Positions 63,412-64,000 of a stretch of DNA of 64,000 bases are shown piece after piece (the first letter of the stretch is position 1; the number at the start of each line of letters is the position of its first letter). Where the stretch lies: positions 4,899,001-4,963,000 of the forward strand of contig NZ_CP065511.1 of assembly GCF_022811925.1 (NCBI RefSeq), read 5' to 3'. Both the position numbers and the translations under genes were made by a program. The DNA comes from Cytobacillus oceanisediminis (GTDB lineage: Bacteria; Bacillota; Bacilli; Bacillales; Cytobacillaceae). Under the pieces are notes generated by a model. It did not search any database. It saw nothing but the letters and a program-made list of their open reading frames with translations, and had not been told where the DNA came from.

Positions 63412-64000
63412 CTTCGCCAAACCATTTTTCTGAAATTTTCAAGTAAGTGCCATCTTCCATCATTTCGGTCAATGCTTTATTGACTTCATCAACCAATGTA
63501 TCGCTTCCCATTCTGAACATTAGGCCGCTTTGAGAAGCATCTTCGGATTCATCTGCGATTTTGACTGGAGCATCAGGCTTATGTTTTTTAAAATCCAAAA
63601 AAGACAAATTATCGTTGAGTGTAACATCTGCACGCTTTGAATTAATCAGCTCAATCGCCTGGTTAAATCCGTCTACTCCTACAATTTCTGCCCCATAAGA
63701 CTTTGCCAGATCAGCATAATTGCTTGTCATGGACTGTGCGGCTTTCAAACCCTCTATGTCTTCAAAGCTTGAAACTGAATTATTGGATTCATGTGTAATC
63801 AAAACAGCTGCAGAAGAAATATAAGGATCCGAAAAATCGTATTTCTCCTGGCGATCAGGGCGAATCCCCACCTGGTTTGCGATCATATCAAATCGTTTTG
63901 AATCCAATCCGGCGAACATGGCATCCCATTGTGTTTCCAGAAATTCCGGCTTCACACCAAGCCTTTTGGCCACTTCCTTTGAGATTTCCACATCAAAACC
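63398..64000 (-). CDS. Amino-acid ABC transporter binding protein, 5' end cut by window
   Basis: At least 200 residues of a family-3 solute-binding protein; the signal peptide lies outside the window. Visible are [15 protein letters not shown] at the cut edge, [39 protein letters not shown] and [24 protein letters not shown] ending (here [19 protein letters not shown]). The [20 protein letters not shown] region resembles cystine-binding TcyA-type proteins, which is only a suggestion. Confidence 0.88.
   Translation of the reverse strand, partial: GFDVEISKEVAKRLGVKPEFLETQWDAMFAGLDSKRFDMIANQVGIRPDRQEKYDFSDPYISSAAVLITHESNNSVSSFEDIEGLKAAQSMTSNYADLAKSYGAEIVGVDGFNQAIELINSKRADVTLNDNLSFLDFKKHKPDAPVKIADESEDASQSGLMFRMGSDTLVDEVNKALTEMMEDGTYLKISEKWFGEDVLK

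Overview
The window reads as the chromosome of an endospore-forming Bacillaceae bacterium (low to mid GC, strong AGGAGG-type ribosome binding sites, spore germination, SpoIIP and coat-like genes). The gene order from metNIQ to yusU matches the yus region of Bacillus subtilis as I remember it. It holds two parts: the integrase-proximal part of a cos-type siphovirus-like prophage (1 to about 23,470) and core chromosome (about 23,470 to 64,000).

Prophage. Read from its right end, there is a + strand lysogeny module: integrase, two tandem paralogous unknown genes, an ImmA/IrrE-type metalloprotease and a CI-like repressor. A divergent Cro-like gene and early promoter start a long - strand early operon with small HTH and zinc-ribbon proteins, a DnaD-type replication protein, FbpA-like and XtrA/YqaO-like proteins, a MazG-like pyrophosphohydrolase and SSB. 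Inside it, at 11.8-15.2 kb, is an AT-rich accessory block. It holds a proteasome-beta-like Ntn hydrolase, an untracked Spo0E-like phosphatase, small membrane peptides in compact + strand units, and a c-di-GMP-I (GEMM) riboswitch in front of a small zinc-ribbon gene. An antirepressor and an ArpU-type late regulator follow, each behind a near-identical leader ending in a terminator. The late region starts with five CTGCC/GGCAG boxes at exact 11-bp spacing next to a promoter lacking a good -35. Next come a structured leader, an HNH nuclease, a probable cos region and the packaging/head/tail genes (TerS, TerL, portal, ClpP-like protease, HK97-type capsid, connectors, major tail protein). The prophage continues beyond base 1. 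Its right end lies next to the terminator shared with sufB.

Chromosome. The sufCDSUB iron-sulfur operon is followed by an AhpD-like protein, a SAM-riboswitch-controlled methionine importer (metN-metI-metQ), a SAM-riboswitch-controlled metY, an MFS transporter and the YusD/E/F/G-gcvH-YusI series. The fadN-fadA-fadE beta-oxidation operon lies behind a FadR-type operator. Next come YuzL and CotF-like spore proteins, YusU, and a divergent Fur-controlled siderophore uptake locus with a FhuF-type reductase. The segment ends with a gerABC-type germinant receptor, rodA, a HIT-superfamily protein, a YtkA-domain lipoprotein, a second SpoIIP-type amidase, a benzil-reductase-like SDR, a universal stress protein and an amino-acid ABC importer cut by the window end. 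Several Bacillus-style intergenic repeat elements are scattered here.

All functional names come from reading the protein and nucleotide sequences by eye; no database search was possible. Where an RBS supports it, I give the internal start rather than the longest reading frame.
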